Source of the DNA: Xanthobacteraceae bacterium
GTDB taxonomy: Bacteria; Pseudomonadota; Alphaproteobacteria; Rhizobiales; Xanthobacteraceae
Direction of reading: 5' to 3'
DNA: 64,000 nucleotides
NCBI GenBank assembly: GCA_031291445.1
Contig: JARLJA010000096.1
Coordinates: forward strand, 124,001 to 188,000
The position numbers and the translations under genes were made by a program. Under the pieces are notes generated by a model. That model was not told where the DNA came from. It made no database searches and worked only from the letters and a program-made list of their open reading frames with translations. Shown piece after piece: positions 54,847-63,976 of this stretch; position 1 is the stretch's first letter, and the number at the start of each line of letters is the position of its first letter.

Positions 54847-57492
54847 ATGGCCTCCGCCGCGCACCCGTCCGCCCATCGCCTGATCCGGATCCTGATCGTC
54901 GGAACGGGCGTCCTGATCGCGGCGCTCGCCGCCATGATCACGACCATCGCGCTCAATCTGCGCGACGAGGCGCTGATCAATGCCGAAGCGAGCCTGAAGC
55001 GTCACAGCATGACGCTGGCGGCCCAGGCTGAACGCTCGCTTCAGTCGATCGACCTCATCCTGTCGAGCATCGCCGACCACCTCGATTCCCAGAACGTCGT
55101 CGACAGTGCGTCCTATGCGGCGGCGATGGGTGGCTGGGACGCCCATGCGTTCCTGAAAGCGAAGCTGGTCGGCCTGCCGCAGCTCGAGGCCATCGCGATG
55201 GTCGATGCGCATGGGCAACTGATCAATTCCTCGCGCTCGTGGCCGGCCGCCGACGTCAACGTGTCGGACCGCGACTATTTCCAGGCGCTGCGCGGCAATC
55301 CGAAGCTGCAGTCCTATATCGGCGCGCCGGTCCAGAACCGGGAGACCGGGACCTGGGACATCTACATTGCGCGCCGGGTCGCCACGCCGGCCGGCAGCTT
55401 CAGCGGCCTGGTGCTCGCGGCGGTGTCGCTGCAGTATTTTCAGGAGTTCTACCGTTCCATTTCGCTCGGCGAGGGCAGCGCGATTTCGCTGTTTCGCGAC
55501 GACGGGTATCTGCTTGCCCGCTATCCGCGGACCGCCAGTGTCGGGAGGGCGTTTCCGGCCAACGACCTGCAAGTGCTGCTGAAGTCCTCGGCGCTGTCGC
55601 ACGAGCGCAGCCCGGTCGACCAGATGATCCGGATCACGGCTGCGCAGCGGCTCGCCGGCCAGCCGCTGCTCATTCTTGCCTCGCAGACCGAAGACAGCGT
55701 TCTGGTCGGCTGGCGCAGGACCGTGCAGCTGCTGGCGGCGTTCGGCGCCGGCATGGTCCTGCTGCTGGTGATCGCCACCTTCGTGGTGGTCCGCAAATGG
55801 CGACAGCAGGACCTGCTCGCAGAGGTCCGGGCCGGGAAGGCCGAGGCGGAAAAGGCCAAGGCGCTGGCGGAAGCCGAACTGTTGCGCCAGCAGGAGCGCA
55901 CGGCGGATGCCGCGAGCCGCGCCAAGTCGAACTTTCTGGCGATGATGAGCCACGAGATCCGCACGCCGATGAACGCGGTGCTGGGATTGGCGAGCTCCCT
56001 GCTCGATACGTCCCTGGACGCCGATCAGCGCAAGTCGATCAAGGCGATCCACGATTCCGGCGACAATCTGCTGGAAATCCTCAACGACATCCTGGATTTC
56101 TCCAAGCTCGAGTCCGGCGTGTTCTCGATGGAGAGCGTGCCGTTCGCGGCCATCGACGTGGTCGAAAGCGTGACCGAGATCGTCGGCGAGCGGGCCCGCT
56201 CGAAGGGTTTGCAACTCCGGATCGAAGTCGGCAGCGCCCTTCCGCCGGTGCTGAGCGGTGACGCCGGCCGCATCCGGCAGGTGCTGCTCAATCTGTTGTA
56301 CAACGCCATCAAGTTCACCGCACAGGGTGAAGTCGTCGTACGGGTGGAGGCATTGAGGACCGCGGACGATCACGCCACCGTGCGGTGGTCGGTGATCGAT
56401 ACCGGCGTCGGCATTCCGCCCGAACGTCTCGGTGCGTTGTTCCAGGATTTCGTCCAGGTCGACAGCTCGATCAGCCGCAGGTTCGGCGGCTCCGGCCTGG
56501 GGCTCGCGATCTGCCGGCGTATCGTCGAGCAGATGGGGGGAGAAATCGGCGTGGACTCCCGCGTCGGTGCCGGCTCGACCTTCCGGTTCGATTTGACGCT
56601 GCAGCTGTCGGACCAGCGGCCGGCGCAAATCCACGACGACAGGTCGACACCTGCGCTGCTGGCCGCCCGGATCCGGGCGCTCGGGCATCCGCTGCGCATC
56701 CTGATCACCGACGACAATAGCACCAACCGCATGGTGGCATCCAAGATGTTCACGGGATTCGACGTCAAGATCACCGAGGCCGCCGACGGCGTCGAGGCGA
56801 TCGAGGCGGTCGACCGCGAGGACTACGACCTCATCCTGATGGACATGCAGATGCCGGAGATCGACGGTCTCACGGCGACAGTGGCCATTCGCGCCCGCGG
56901 CGGACGTTATGCGTCGGTGCCGATCGTCGCTTTTACCGCCAATGCGTTCAGCGACGACCGCGAGGCGTGCGCGCGGGCCGGAATGACCGACTTCGTCGCC
57001 AAGCCGGTGCGAAAATCCCTGCTGCTGCAGGCGGCGTTACGGGCGCTCGGCTCGACCCCGGCGGTGGCCGCCGGTGCTTCCGGCACCGCCGCCGAGCCGC
57101 CAGCTGGAGACAACGGCACACCTTGCGCGCGCGCCGAGTCCGCGGCGGATGTCTTCGACCGCACGTTCTTCGACTCGCTGGCCGGCGAGCTCGATCTGGA
57201 CGACGCGCTGGTGACCTACGACGTCTTTCTCCAGGACGCGGTGGACCGTCTCACGGCGCTGTCGACGGCGAGCGTCGACGCCGATCGCCCGGGGGTTCGT
57301 GTCAATGCGCACTCGCTGAAATCGACCGCCGCGCAATTCGGCTTCAGCGAATTGGCGCGGCTCGCGCTCCAGCTCGAAACCAGCTCCGGCGACATCGGCG
57401 AACAGGACTTCGACCTGATGGTCGCGGGACTGCGCACGGCTTTCGAGGCCGGCAAGGCCCGCTTCGACGCGACCTACCGCTCCGCGGCCTGA
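54847..57492 (+). CDS. Hybrid sensor histidine kinase (dCACHE-HisKA-HATPase-REC-HPt)
   Basis: 881 aa. Two membrane helices (about residues 12-37 and 296-321) bracket a periplasmic double-Cache sensor with VSDRDYFQALRGNP. Then come a HisKA box FLAMMSHEIRTPMNAVLGLA, HATPase motifs (LNLLYNAIKFT, DTGVGIPPERL, GGSGLGLAICRRIV), a receiver with LILMDMQMPEIDG and an HPt domain with VNAHSLKSTAAQFG near residue 820. It can run a full phosphorelay, probably to the receiver 13 bp upstream and the EAL regulator. Confidence 0.93.
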   Translation: MASAAHPSAHRLIRILIVGTGVLIAALAAMITTIALNLRDEALINAEASLKRHSMTLAAQAERSLQSIDLILSSIADHLDSQNVVDSASYAAAMGGWDAHAFLKAKLVGLPQLEAIAMVDAHGQLINSSRSWPAADVNVSDRDYFQALRGNPKLQSYIGAPVQNRETGTWDIYIARRVATPAGSFSGLVLAAVSLQYFQEFYRSISLGEGSAISLFRDDGYLLARYPRTASVGRAFPANDLQVLLKSSALSHERSPVDQMIRITAAQRLAGQPLLILASQTEDSVLVGWRRTVQLLAAFGAGMVLLLVIATFVVVRKWRQQDLLAEVRAGKAEAEKAKALAEAELLRQQERTADAASRAKSNFLAMMSHEIRTPMNAVLGLASSLLDTSLDADQRKSIKAIHDSGDNLLEILNDILDFSKLESGVFSMESVPFAAIDVVESVTEIVGERARSKGLQLRIEVGSALPPVLSGDAGRIRQVLLNLLYNAIKFTAQGEVVVRVEALRTADDHATVRWSVIDTGVGIPPERLGALFQDFVQVDSSISRRFGGSGLGLAICRRIVEQMGGEIGVDSRVGAGSTFRFDLTLQLSDQRPAQIHDDRSTPALLAARIRALGHPLRILITDDNSTNRMVASKMFTGFDVKITEAADGVEAIEAVDREDYDLILMDMQMPEIDGLTATVAIRARGGRYASVPIVAFTANAFSDDREACARAGMTDFVAKPVRKSLLLQAALRALGSTPAVAAGASGTAAEPPAGDNGTPCARAESAADVFDRTFFDSLAGELDLDDALVTYDVFLQDAVDRLTALSTASVDADRPGVRVNAHSLKSTAAQFGFSELARLALQLETSSGDIGEQDFDLMVAGLRTAFEAGKARFDATYRSAA

Positions 57493-57495
57493 AGA

Positions 57496-59100
57496 TCAGC
57501 GTTGGAAGAAGCTGCGGCGGTCGCGCAGGATGACCTGAGCCGCGTTGTGACCCGGCGCGCCGGTGACGCCGCCGCCCGGGTGGGCACCGGCGCCGCAGTG
57601 ATAGAGCCCCTTCAAGGGGCCCCGATAGTCGGCGTGGCCCAGCATCGGCCGCGCCGAGAACAGCTGGTTCAGCGTCAGTGCGCCATGGAAGATATCGCCG
57701 CCGACCAGGCCGAAGTCGCGCTCGAGATCGAGCGGCGTCAGGATCTGGCGCGCCACCACGCTGCGCGCGAAGCCCGGGGCAAAGCGGTCCACCGTCCCGA
57801 TCATCAGGTCGGCGACCTCGTCGCGGTGTTGGTCCCACGAGCGGCCGTCCGGCAGCCGCGGCTCGACGTGCTGGCAGAACAGGCTCGCGACATGGGCGCC
57901 GCGCGGCGCCAGCGAATCGTCGAGGGTCGAGGGAATCAGGATCTCGATCACCGGCTCGCGGCTCCAGCCGCGCTCGCGCGCGTCGAGCCAGGCGCGGTCC
58001 ATGTAGGCGAGGCTCGGCGCGATGATGATGCCGGCTGTCAGGTGGTCGCCGCCGCCGGGCAGCGCGGAGAACGACGGCAGCGCCGACAGCGCCACGTTCA
58101 TCCTGAACGTGCCCGAACCATTCCGCCAGGTCTTGATGCGATCGAGGAAGTCCCGGGGCAGCGCATCCGGAGGCACCAGGCGGGTGTAGAGCAGGCTCGG
58201 GTTGAGGTTGGAGACGACGACGGGCGCGCGCAGCACGGCGCCGGTCTCGAGCACCACACCGACCGCGCGGTCGCGCTCCACGATGACCTCGCGGACGCCG
58301 GCGCCGGTCGCGATCTCGGCGCCGTGGGCGCGCGCGGCGCCGGCCATCGCCTGGGTGATCGCGCCCATGCCGCCGACGGCATGGCCCCAGATCCCCTTGC
58401 GGCCGTTCACCTCGCCGAAGGCGTGATGCAGCATGACGTAGGCCGATCCCGCCGCGTAGGGGCTGGCGTAGTTGCCGACGATCGCATCGAAGCCAAACAG
58501 CGCCTTGACCAGGTCGTTCTCGAAGCAGTCGTCGAGCATGTCGCCCGCGGAGCGGGTGAACAGGTCGAGCAGGGCGCGCTTGTGGGCCAGCGACAGGCCC
58601 CTCAGCAGATTGGCGCTGACCAGCGCGTTGACGGCTTCGCGGACGGTGCGCGCGCCGAAGCCCTCGACCAGGTTGGGCGGGGCGCGCAGCACGAAGGCGC
58701 GGAGCACGTCGGCGATCGCCGCGAGATCGCCGGCGAAGGCCTGGAAACGCGCCGCATCGCGCGGACTGAGACGCGCGATCGCGGCCCCGGTGCGGCCGTC
58801 GCCGGTGAGCAGATGGCGGCCGTCAGGGGCGGGCAGGAAGTTCTGCGCCCTGCGCTCGATCACCTCGAGGCCATGCCGGTGCAGGTCAAGATCGGCGATG
58901 ACCTTGGGGTTGAGCAGGCTGACGGTGTAGGCCGCGACCGAGTTGCGAAAGCCGGGATGAAACTCCTGCGTCACGGCAGCGCCGCCGACCACGTCGCGGC
59001 GCTCGACCACCTTGACCTGCATCCCGCTCATCGCGAGATACGCCGCGCAGGTCAGGCCGTTGTGGCCGGCGCCGATGATGATGGCATCGCAGTCTGACAT
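57496..59100 (-). CDS. Phytoene dehydrogenase-like NAD(P)/FAD oxidoreductase (PYROXD2-like)
   Basis: 534 aa: the FAD motif AIIIGAGHNGLTCAAYLA is at residues 6-23, ERRDVVGGAAVTQEFHPGF follows, and the C-terminal GLYHCGAGAHPGGGVTGAPG is the typical carotenoid-desaturase-like end. No carotenoid genes are in the window, so the substrate is unknown. Start ATG 59100; the gene is convergent with the hybrid kinase, with a 3-bp gap. Confidence 0.85.
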   Translation of the reverse strand: MSDCDAIIIGAGHNGLTCAAYLAMSGMQVKVVERRDVVGGAAVTQEFHPGFRNSVAAYTVSLLNPKVIADLDLHRHGLEVIERRAQNFLPAPDGRHLLTGDGRTGAAIARLSPRDAARFQAFAGDLAAIADVLRAFVLRAPPNLVEGFGARTVREAVNALVSANLLRGLSLAHKRALLDLFTRSAGDMLDDCFENDLVKALFGFDAIVGNYASPYAAGSAYVMLHHAFGEVNGRKGIWGHAVGGMGAITQAMAGAARAHGAEIATGAGVREVIVERDRAVGVVLETGAVLRAPVVVSNLNPSLLYTRLVPPDALPRDFLDRIKTWRNGSGTFRMNVALSALPSFSALPGGGDHLTAGIIIAPSLAYMDRAWLDARERGWSREPVIEILIPSTLDDSLAPRGAHVASLFCQHVEPRLPDGRSWDQHRDEVADLMIGTVDRFAPGFARSVVARQILTPLDLERDFGLVGGDIFHGALTLNQLFSARPMLGHADYRGPLKGLYHCGAGAHPGGGVTGAPGHNAAQVILRDRRSFFQR

Positions 59101-59232
59101 GGGCCTGTCATAGGCGGCTGCGGTCGCCAAGGCGAGCGATTTTGCGGCGAAGGGCGATCGGTTGCCGGCCGCGGGCGCCTGTGATCCAATCCCGCCCCCG
59201 GTGGATCCGCCGGATCGCCATCGGGAGCCCCA

Positions 59233-61506
59233 ATGACGTCACCTGACTTGCCCGCCGTCCAGAGCGCCTCGCAACCCCGGACCGACGCTCTGGTTCTCGC
59301 AGTCTACACCGCGGCGATCTTCCTGAGCGCGCTGCTGCTGTTTGCGGTGCAGCCGATGTTCACCAAGATGGTGCTGCCGCGGCTCGGCGGTTCGCCCGCG
59401 GTGTGGTCGGTGGCGATGGTGTTCTTCCAGTCGCTGTTGCTCGCGGGCTACGCCTATGCGCATCTCCTGATGCGCGCGAGCGCCCCTCGGCTGGCGATCG
59501 TCGTGCATCTGGCGGTGCTCGCGGTGGCGGCTCTGGCGCTGCCGCTCTCGATCGCGGGCGGGTTCGGCGACCCGCCGTCGAGCGGCTACGCGTTCTGGCT
59601 GCTCGGCCTGTTCACGATGTCGATCGGCCTGCCGTTCTTCGCGCTCGCCGCCAACAACCCGTTGCTGCAGGCGTGGTTCGTCCGCACCGGCCACCCCGAC
59701 GGACCGGATCCGTATTTCCTCTACGCCTCCTCCAACATCGGCAGCTTCCTGGCGCTGCTGTCCTATCCCGTTCTGCTCGAGCCGATGCTGACGTTGCGCG
59801 AGCAGACCCTGCTGTGGACCGCGGGCTATGCGGTGCTGGTGGTGCTGATCGCCGCTTGCGGCGTGTTGCTGTGGCGCTCGCCGCCGGTCGCGATCGGCCC
59901 GGTGCTTGACGAGGCGAGCCCGGCGCCGGCCTGGGCGACGCGCTTGCGCTGGATCTTCCTCGCCGCGGTGCCTTCGGGGCTGCTGATCGCGGTCACCGCC
60001 CACATCTCGACCGACGTCGCGGCGGCGCCGCTGTTGTGGGTGCTGCCGCTGTCGCTCTACCTGCTGACCTGGGTGCTGGTGTTCCAGTCGCGGCCGCTGC
60101 TGCCGCATCGTTTCATGGTGATGCTGCAGCCGCTTGCGGTCGCCGGCATCGTGGTGCTGCTGGCGGTGGGAGGCGAACAGAACCTGTTGCTGACGCTCGG
60201 CGGGCACCTGGTCTGTTTCTTCGTCATTGCGATGGCTTGCCACGGCGAGCTGGCGCGCACCCGGCCCGCCGCGCGCTATCTGACCGGATTCTATGTGGCG
60301 CTGTCGTTCGGCGGCATGGTCGGCGGCCTGTTCGCCGGGCTGGTCGCGCCCTTCACGTTCTCCTGGGTGGCGGAATATCCGATCCTGCTGGTGCTCGTCG
60401 CGCTGTGCCGGCCGCGCGACGATGCGCGCTGGCCGCGGCTGGCGTCGTGGATCTGGCTGGTGATCGCGGGGCTCGCGGTGGTCGCGATCGCGCCGGCCTA
60501 TGTCGGAGGAAGGCTGGCGACCCTGTTCGAGGACGACCGGGTCTACCTCGCCGGCGCGGTCGCGGCGGTCGCGGTCGTGCTCGCGGTGGGGCTCAGGGCC
60601 AGCCGCTGGGCGATCGCCGCGGTGATCGCCCTGGCGTTGATCCTGATCCGGGTCTATCCCGCCGACGAAGGACGGGTGGAGACCGTGCGCAGCTTCTTCG
60701 GGGTCCACAAGATCGTCGAGACGCCGAACGGCCAGTACCACGTGCTGATGCACGGCACCACGATCCATGGCGCGGAGAGGATGCGGGAGGCCGATGGCTC
60801 CCCCGTCACCGGCCGACCCGAGGCGATCTCCTACTACCACAAGGACGGCGGCATCGGCCAGGTGATCGCGGCGGTCCGCGCCCGCAAGGGCACGCCGCTG
60901 CGCGTCGCCGTCATCGGCCTTGGCGCCGGAACGCTGGCCTGCGCCGCCGTGCCCGGCGAAAGCTGGACCTTCTTCGAGATCGACCAGAGCATGGTCGATA
61001 CCGCGCGCGACCCGAAGAAGTTTTCCTTCATCAGTTCCTGCATGCCCGACCTCAAGGTCATCCTGGGTGACGCCCGCCTGACCTTCGCGCGCGAGCCGGA
61101 CGGCGTCTACGACCTGATCATCGTCGACGCCTATTCGTCGGACGCCATCCCGATCCACCTCGCCACCGAGGAAGCCATGGCGATCTACAAGGCGAAGCTC
61201 GCGCCGCACGGCGCCGTGGCGATGCACGTCTCCAACCGCCATCTCGAGCTCGCCAGCGTCGTGGTCGGGATCGCCGAGGCCAACGACCTCAAGAGCTGGG
61301 TCTACAACGAGGACTCCGGCCGCGACGACGAGTACATCTTCCCCACCAATGTGGTGGTGTCGGCGCGCGACGAGGAGGACGTCGGCACGCTGGCGGCGAG
61401 CGACGTCTGGGCCCTGACCGAGCCCGAAGACGACGAGCGGGTGTGGACCGACGACTATTCCAACGTGCTCGGCGCGGTGTACCGGCGGCTGCGCGACGGG
61501 GAATAG
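59233..61506 (+). CDS. Membrane protein with C-terminal spermidine-synthase-like domain
   Basis: 757 aa. The first about 460 residues form 10 to 12 membrane helices; the rest is a SAM-binding aminopropyltransferase-like domain with VAVIGLGAGTLACAA near residue 560, FFEIDQSMVDTARDP, and YDLIIVDAYSSDAIPIHL. Enzymes with this fusion are common in alphaproteobacteria; substrate and whether they make spermidine are unknown. Start ATG 59233. Confidence 0.88.
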   Translation: MTSPDLPAVQSASQPRTDALVLAVYTAAIFLSALLLFAVQPMFTKMVLPRLGGSPAVWSVAMVFFQSLLLAGYAYAHLLMRASAPRLAIVVHLAVLAVAALALPLSIAGGFGDPPSSGYAFWLLGLFTMSIGLPFFALAANNPLLQAWFVRTGHPDGPDPYFLYASSNIGSFLALLSYPVLLEPMLTLREQTLLWTAGYAVLVVLIAACGVLLWRSPPVAIGPVLDEASPAPAWATRLRWIFLAAVPSGLLIAVTAHISTDVAAAPLLWVLPLSLYLLTWVLVFQSRPLLPHRFMVMLQPLAVAGIVVLLAVGGEQNLLLTLGGHLVCFFVIAMACHGELARTRPAARYLTGFYVALSFGGMVGGLFAGLVAPFTFSWVAEYPILLVLVALCRPRDDARWPRLASWIWLVIAGLAVVAIAPAYVGGRLATLFEDDRVYLAGAVAAVAVVLAVGLRASRWAIAAVIALALILIRVYPADEGRVETVRSFFGVHKIVETPNGQYHVLMHGTTIHGAERMREADGSPVTGRPEAISYYHKDGGIGQVIAAVRARKGTPLRVAVIGLGAGTLACAAVPGESWTFFEIDQSMVDTARDPKKFSFISSCMPDLKVILGDARLTFAREPDGVYDLIIVDAYSSDAIPIHLATEEAMAIYKAKLAPHGAVAMHVSNRHLELASVVVGIAEANDLKSWVYNEDSGRDDEYIFPTNVVVSARDEEDVGTLAASDVWALTEPEDDERVWTDDYSNVLGAVYRRLRDGE

Positions 61507-61515
61507 AGCGGGCTG

Positions 61516-62682
61516 TCACCGCGTCGGCCATTCCCAGCGCGGCCGGTCGATCAGCTTGGCGTCGGCGACCGAGGTCTCACCGAATTCCTTGCGCAGCTCG
61601 ATGAAACGGGCGTCGCGTCCCTTGCGCAGCGCTTCGACCAGGCGTCCGCTGTGCGACACCACGATCACTTGCGAGCGCCTGGCCGCGCCCTCGATCAAGC
61701 GGGCGAGCGCCGGAATCAGGTCGGGATGCAGGCTGGTCTCCGGTTCGTTGAGCACCATCAGTCCCGGCGGTCGTGGCGTCAGCAGGGCGGCCGTCAGCAG
61801 CAGGTAGCGGATCGTGCCGTCGGACAGTTCGGCGGCCTTGAGCGGCCGCAGCAGGCCGTTCTGGCGCATGACGACCTCGAACCTGCCGGCGTGGGTGTCG
61901 ACGCCGACGCTCGATCCGGGAAATGCGTCCTCGATCGCGGCGTCGAGGCCGACGTCGTCGCCGATCTCGCGGATGGTCTGCAGCGCGGCGCCGAGATCGG
62001 TGCCGTCGTCGTCGAGCACGGGCGTATAGGTCCCCAGCTGCGGCTGGCGGCAGGGGGCCGCGGCATCGGTGCGGAAGTGGTCGTAGAAGCGCCAGGAGCG
62101 GATCATCTCGCGCACCGTGATCATCTCGGGCGCGCTGCGGGGATCGGAAAACTCGGTCATCATGCTCTCGAAGCCTGACAACTGGTTCGAAACGGTTTCC
62201 CAGGCGCCGCTTTCGCTGACGGCGCGCAGCAGCGGCCCCCGCCGATCGATCATCAGCGACGCCGGCCGCAACACCGGGCCGGACCAGATCACCTCGCGCT
62301 TGATTTCGGGATCCAGCGAGAATGACGAACTGCCGCCGCCGGACGGATAGCCGAGGTCGATGGCATAGCCGAAGTCGTCGGCGTTGAAGCCGAGCCGCAG
62401 CTGCTGCGCCTCGCTGCGCACCGTGCCTTGGACGGGATGCTTGCCCGAGCGCATCGCCGCGCCGATCTTTTCCGGCCCGGCCCAGAAGGTCGACGGCAGG
62501 CCGCCTTCGCGGGCCAGCGAGTTCACCAGGTTGCCGCGCGCGGTGTCGGCGAGCAGGCGCAGCGCGCGATACATGCTCGACTTGCCGCTGCCGTTGGGGC
62601 CGGTGACCACGGTGAGCGGTGCCAGCGGCACCACCAGGTTTCTGATCGAGCGATAGTCCGAGACGGCGAGGGTCTGCAACAT
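61516..62682 (-). CDS. AAA family ATPase (AAA_21/RecF-like) with upstream SOS box
   Basis: A 388-aa ABC-ATPase-like protein. It starts MLQTLAVSDYRSIRNLVVPL, the N-terminus of RecF/OLD-like ATPases; Walker A is VVTGPNGSGKSSMYRAL near residue 28, the ABC-signature-like AELSDGTIRYLLL near 300 and Walker B LMVLNEPETSLHPD near 325, followed by VIVVSHSGRLVEALR. No nuclease (TOPRIM) domain is seen, so it is not a full OLD nuclease. A LexA-type box lies 93 bp upstream. ATG 62682. Confidence 0.87.
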   Translation of the reverse strand: MLQTLAVSDYRSIRNLVVPLAPLTVVTGPNGSGKSSMYRALRLLADTARGNLVNSLAREGGLPSTFWAGPEKIGAAMRSGKHPVQGTVRSEAQQLRLGFNADDFGYAIDLGYPSGGGSSSFSLDPEIKREVIWSGPVLRPASLMIDRRGPLLRAVSESGAWETVSNQLSGFESMMTEFSDPRSAPEMITVREMIRSWRFYDHFRTDAAAPCRQPQLGTYTPVLDDDGTDLGAALQTIREIGDDVGLDAAIEDAFPGSSVGVDTHAGRFEVVMRQNGLLRPLKAAELSDGTIRYLLLTAALLTPRPPGLMVLNEPETSLHPDLIPALARLIEGAARRSQVIVVSHSGRLVEALRKGRDARFIELRKEFGETSVADAKLIDRPRWEWPTR

Positions 62683-62774
62683 GGGACTGAACTCTTCGGC
62701 GGGCTGCGGTGGCGTCTTCGTGCTTTGCCGGCGCCTAGGGGGGGGGAGCAGGGGGAAATGACGACTGAAATATT

Positions 62775-62789
62775 GTTCTCTATTTGTTC
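62775..62789. promoter_or_regulatory. LexA (SOS) box GTTC-N7-GTTC
   Basis: GTTC at 62775-62778 and GTTC at 62786-62789 are separated by exactly seven bases, the direct-repeat form used by LexA in alphaproteobacteria. It lies in the 203-bp gap upstream of the AAA ATPase gene on the minus strand. No other exact copy was noticed in the other intergenic regions. Confidence 0.6.
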
Positions 62790-62885
62790 TAGTAAACCAC
62801 AGATTGCGGAAAACGCAAGGGCCCGCGGGGGCGGAAGGCGGTCCCGCCGCCGGGGCCGGCAATACGGTGATCTGGCGGAAGGCCG

Positions 62886-63737
62886 CTACTGGTCGAACAG
62901 GCCGCGGGGCTGATAGGGCCGGCCGTAGGCGTCGACCTGGTTGTATTGCGGCTGCTGGCGGTGCAGGCGATAGACCCGCCGTCCGTCGGGCGTGACGAAC
63001 ACGTCGAGCGGGCGGCCGTAGCGGTCGACATAGACCACGTTCTGCTGATCCGGGTCGACGCTGTTTCCGGCACCGAAGAAGCCGTTGCTCCTGCCGGAGC
63101 TGGAGCCGGGCTGCACGCCATCGCCGCCCGGCGCGAGCTGGGTGGGGTCGCCGGCGCCGTCGCCGCGCGCCATCTGGGTTCGCCCGGTCCCGCGCGACAG
63201 CGCAGCCTGGGCCGAGCCGGTCAGGGTGACCGTGGTATTGAGCACGCCCTGCTCCTCGACCAGGGCGTAGAGCGTCGCGGCGTGCTCGCGCGACAGCCGC
63301 ACGCAGCCGTGGGACGCGGGCGAGCCGAGGCGCCCGACGGAATCGGTGCCGTGGATCGCGTGCCCGACCTTGGTGAAGAAGATCGAGTGCGGCATCGGCG
63401 CGTCGTCCCACTCCTTGGAGTAGTGGTCGGCTTCCATGCGGAACGCCCGGAACGTGCCGTTCGGCGTCTCGCGCGACGGCACGCCGCTGGAGACCGGCCA
63501 GTTGTAGCGCGCGACCCCGTCGACGGCGACGGTCATCTGCTGGGTGTTCTTGTCGATGGTGATTTCGACGGCCGCCTGCGCGGCGCCGGCGAAGGCGATG
63601 AGCGCAGACCCTAGCCCCACGACGACCAGTTGCCGCAATCGGAAGAGTGAAACGATGCGGTTGAACGACGAGGGGAAGCCGGGAAATGCAAAGCCGTGAG
63701 ACGAGGGATCGCGGGGCGATCCGTGATGCGTGCTCAT
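62886..63737 (-). CDS. L,D-transpeptidase (YkuD domain)
   Basis: 283 aa: a short cytoplasmic lead, a signal-like membrane segment (residues about 35-55), then a YkuD domain with IDKNTQQMTVAVDGV and the active site HAIHGTDSVGRLGSPASHGCVRLS near residue 127 (His and Cys). The C-terminal about 100 residues are Gly/Ser/Asn-rich with several YG turns. It makes 3-3 crosslinks or attaches proteins to peptidoglycan. Start ATG 63737. Confidence 0.93.
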   Translation of the reverse strand: MSTHHGSPRDPSSHGFAFPGFPSSFNRIVSLFRLRQLVVVGLGSALIAFAGAAQAAVEITIDKNTQQMTVAVDGVARYNWPVSSGVPSRETPNGTFRAFRMEADHYSKEWDDAPMPHSIFFTKVGHAIHGTDSVGRLGSPASHGCVRLSREHAATLYALVEEQGVLNTTVTLTGSAQAALSRGTGRTQMARGDGAGDPTQLAPGGDGVQPGSSSGRSNGFFGAGNSVDPDQQNVVYVDRYGRPLDVFVTPDGRRVYRLHRQQPQYNQVDAYGRPYQPRGLFDQ

Positions 63738-63928
63738 TCGTTACTCCTTGCGGCCTGTCCGCCGCGGTCTCTCCCGCCGCCCGACATATAAGCACAAGAG
63801 CGAGCGCCGGTTCCAGCGTCATGGCCATGCGGTGGCGTTCTAACCGCTTGGAGTTCAATGCAAAGCGTCTGGCGACCGGATGCGTTGCGGCCTGTCGCGC
63901 GCTGCCGATTGGGCGGCGTGGCGATGAT

Positions 63929-63976
63929 GGAACCATTTGGTTCCGCTCGGCGTTGGATCAATGAGCCATTCGGCTC
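63929..63976. repeat. Two inverted repeats of the same design
   Basis: GGAACC-ATTT-GGTTCC (63929-63944) and GAGCC-ATTC-GGCTC (63963-63976) are 4-base-loop inverted repeats with a shared CCATTyGG core and centres 33 bp apart. They lie about 200 bp before the L,D-transpeptidase on its upstream side. Operators or small hairpins are both possible. Confidence 0.4.

Noticed and set aside
59239-61242. A 667-residue minus-strand open frame
   Set aside because: It is antisense to the membrane/spermidine-synthase fusion and consists of repetitive Arg/Gln/Asp-rich sequence.
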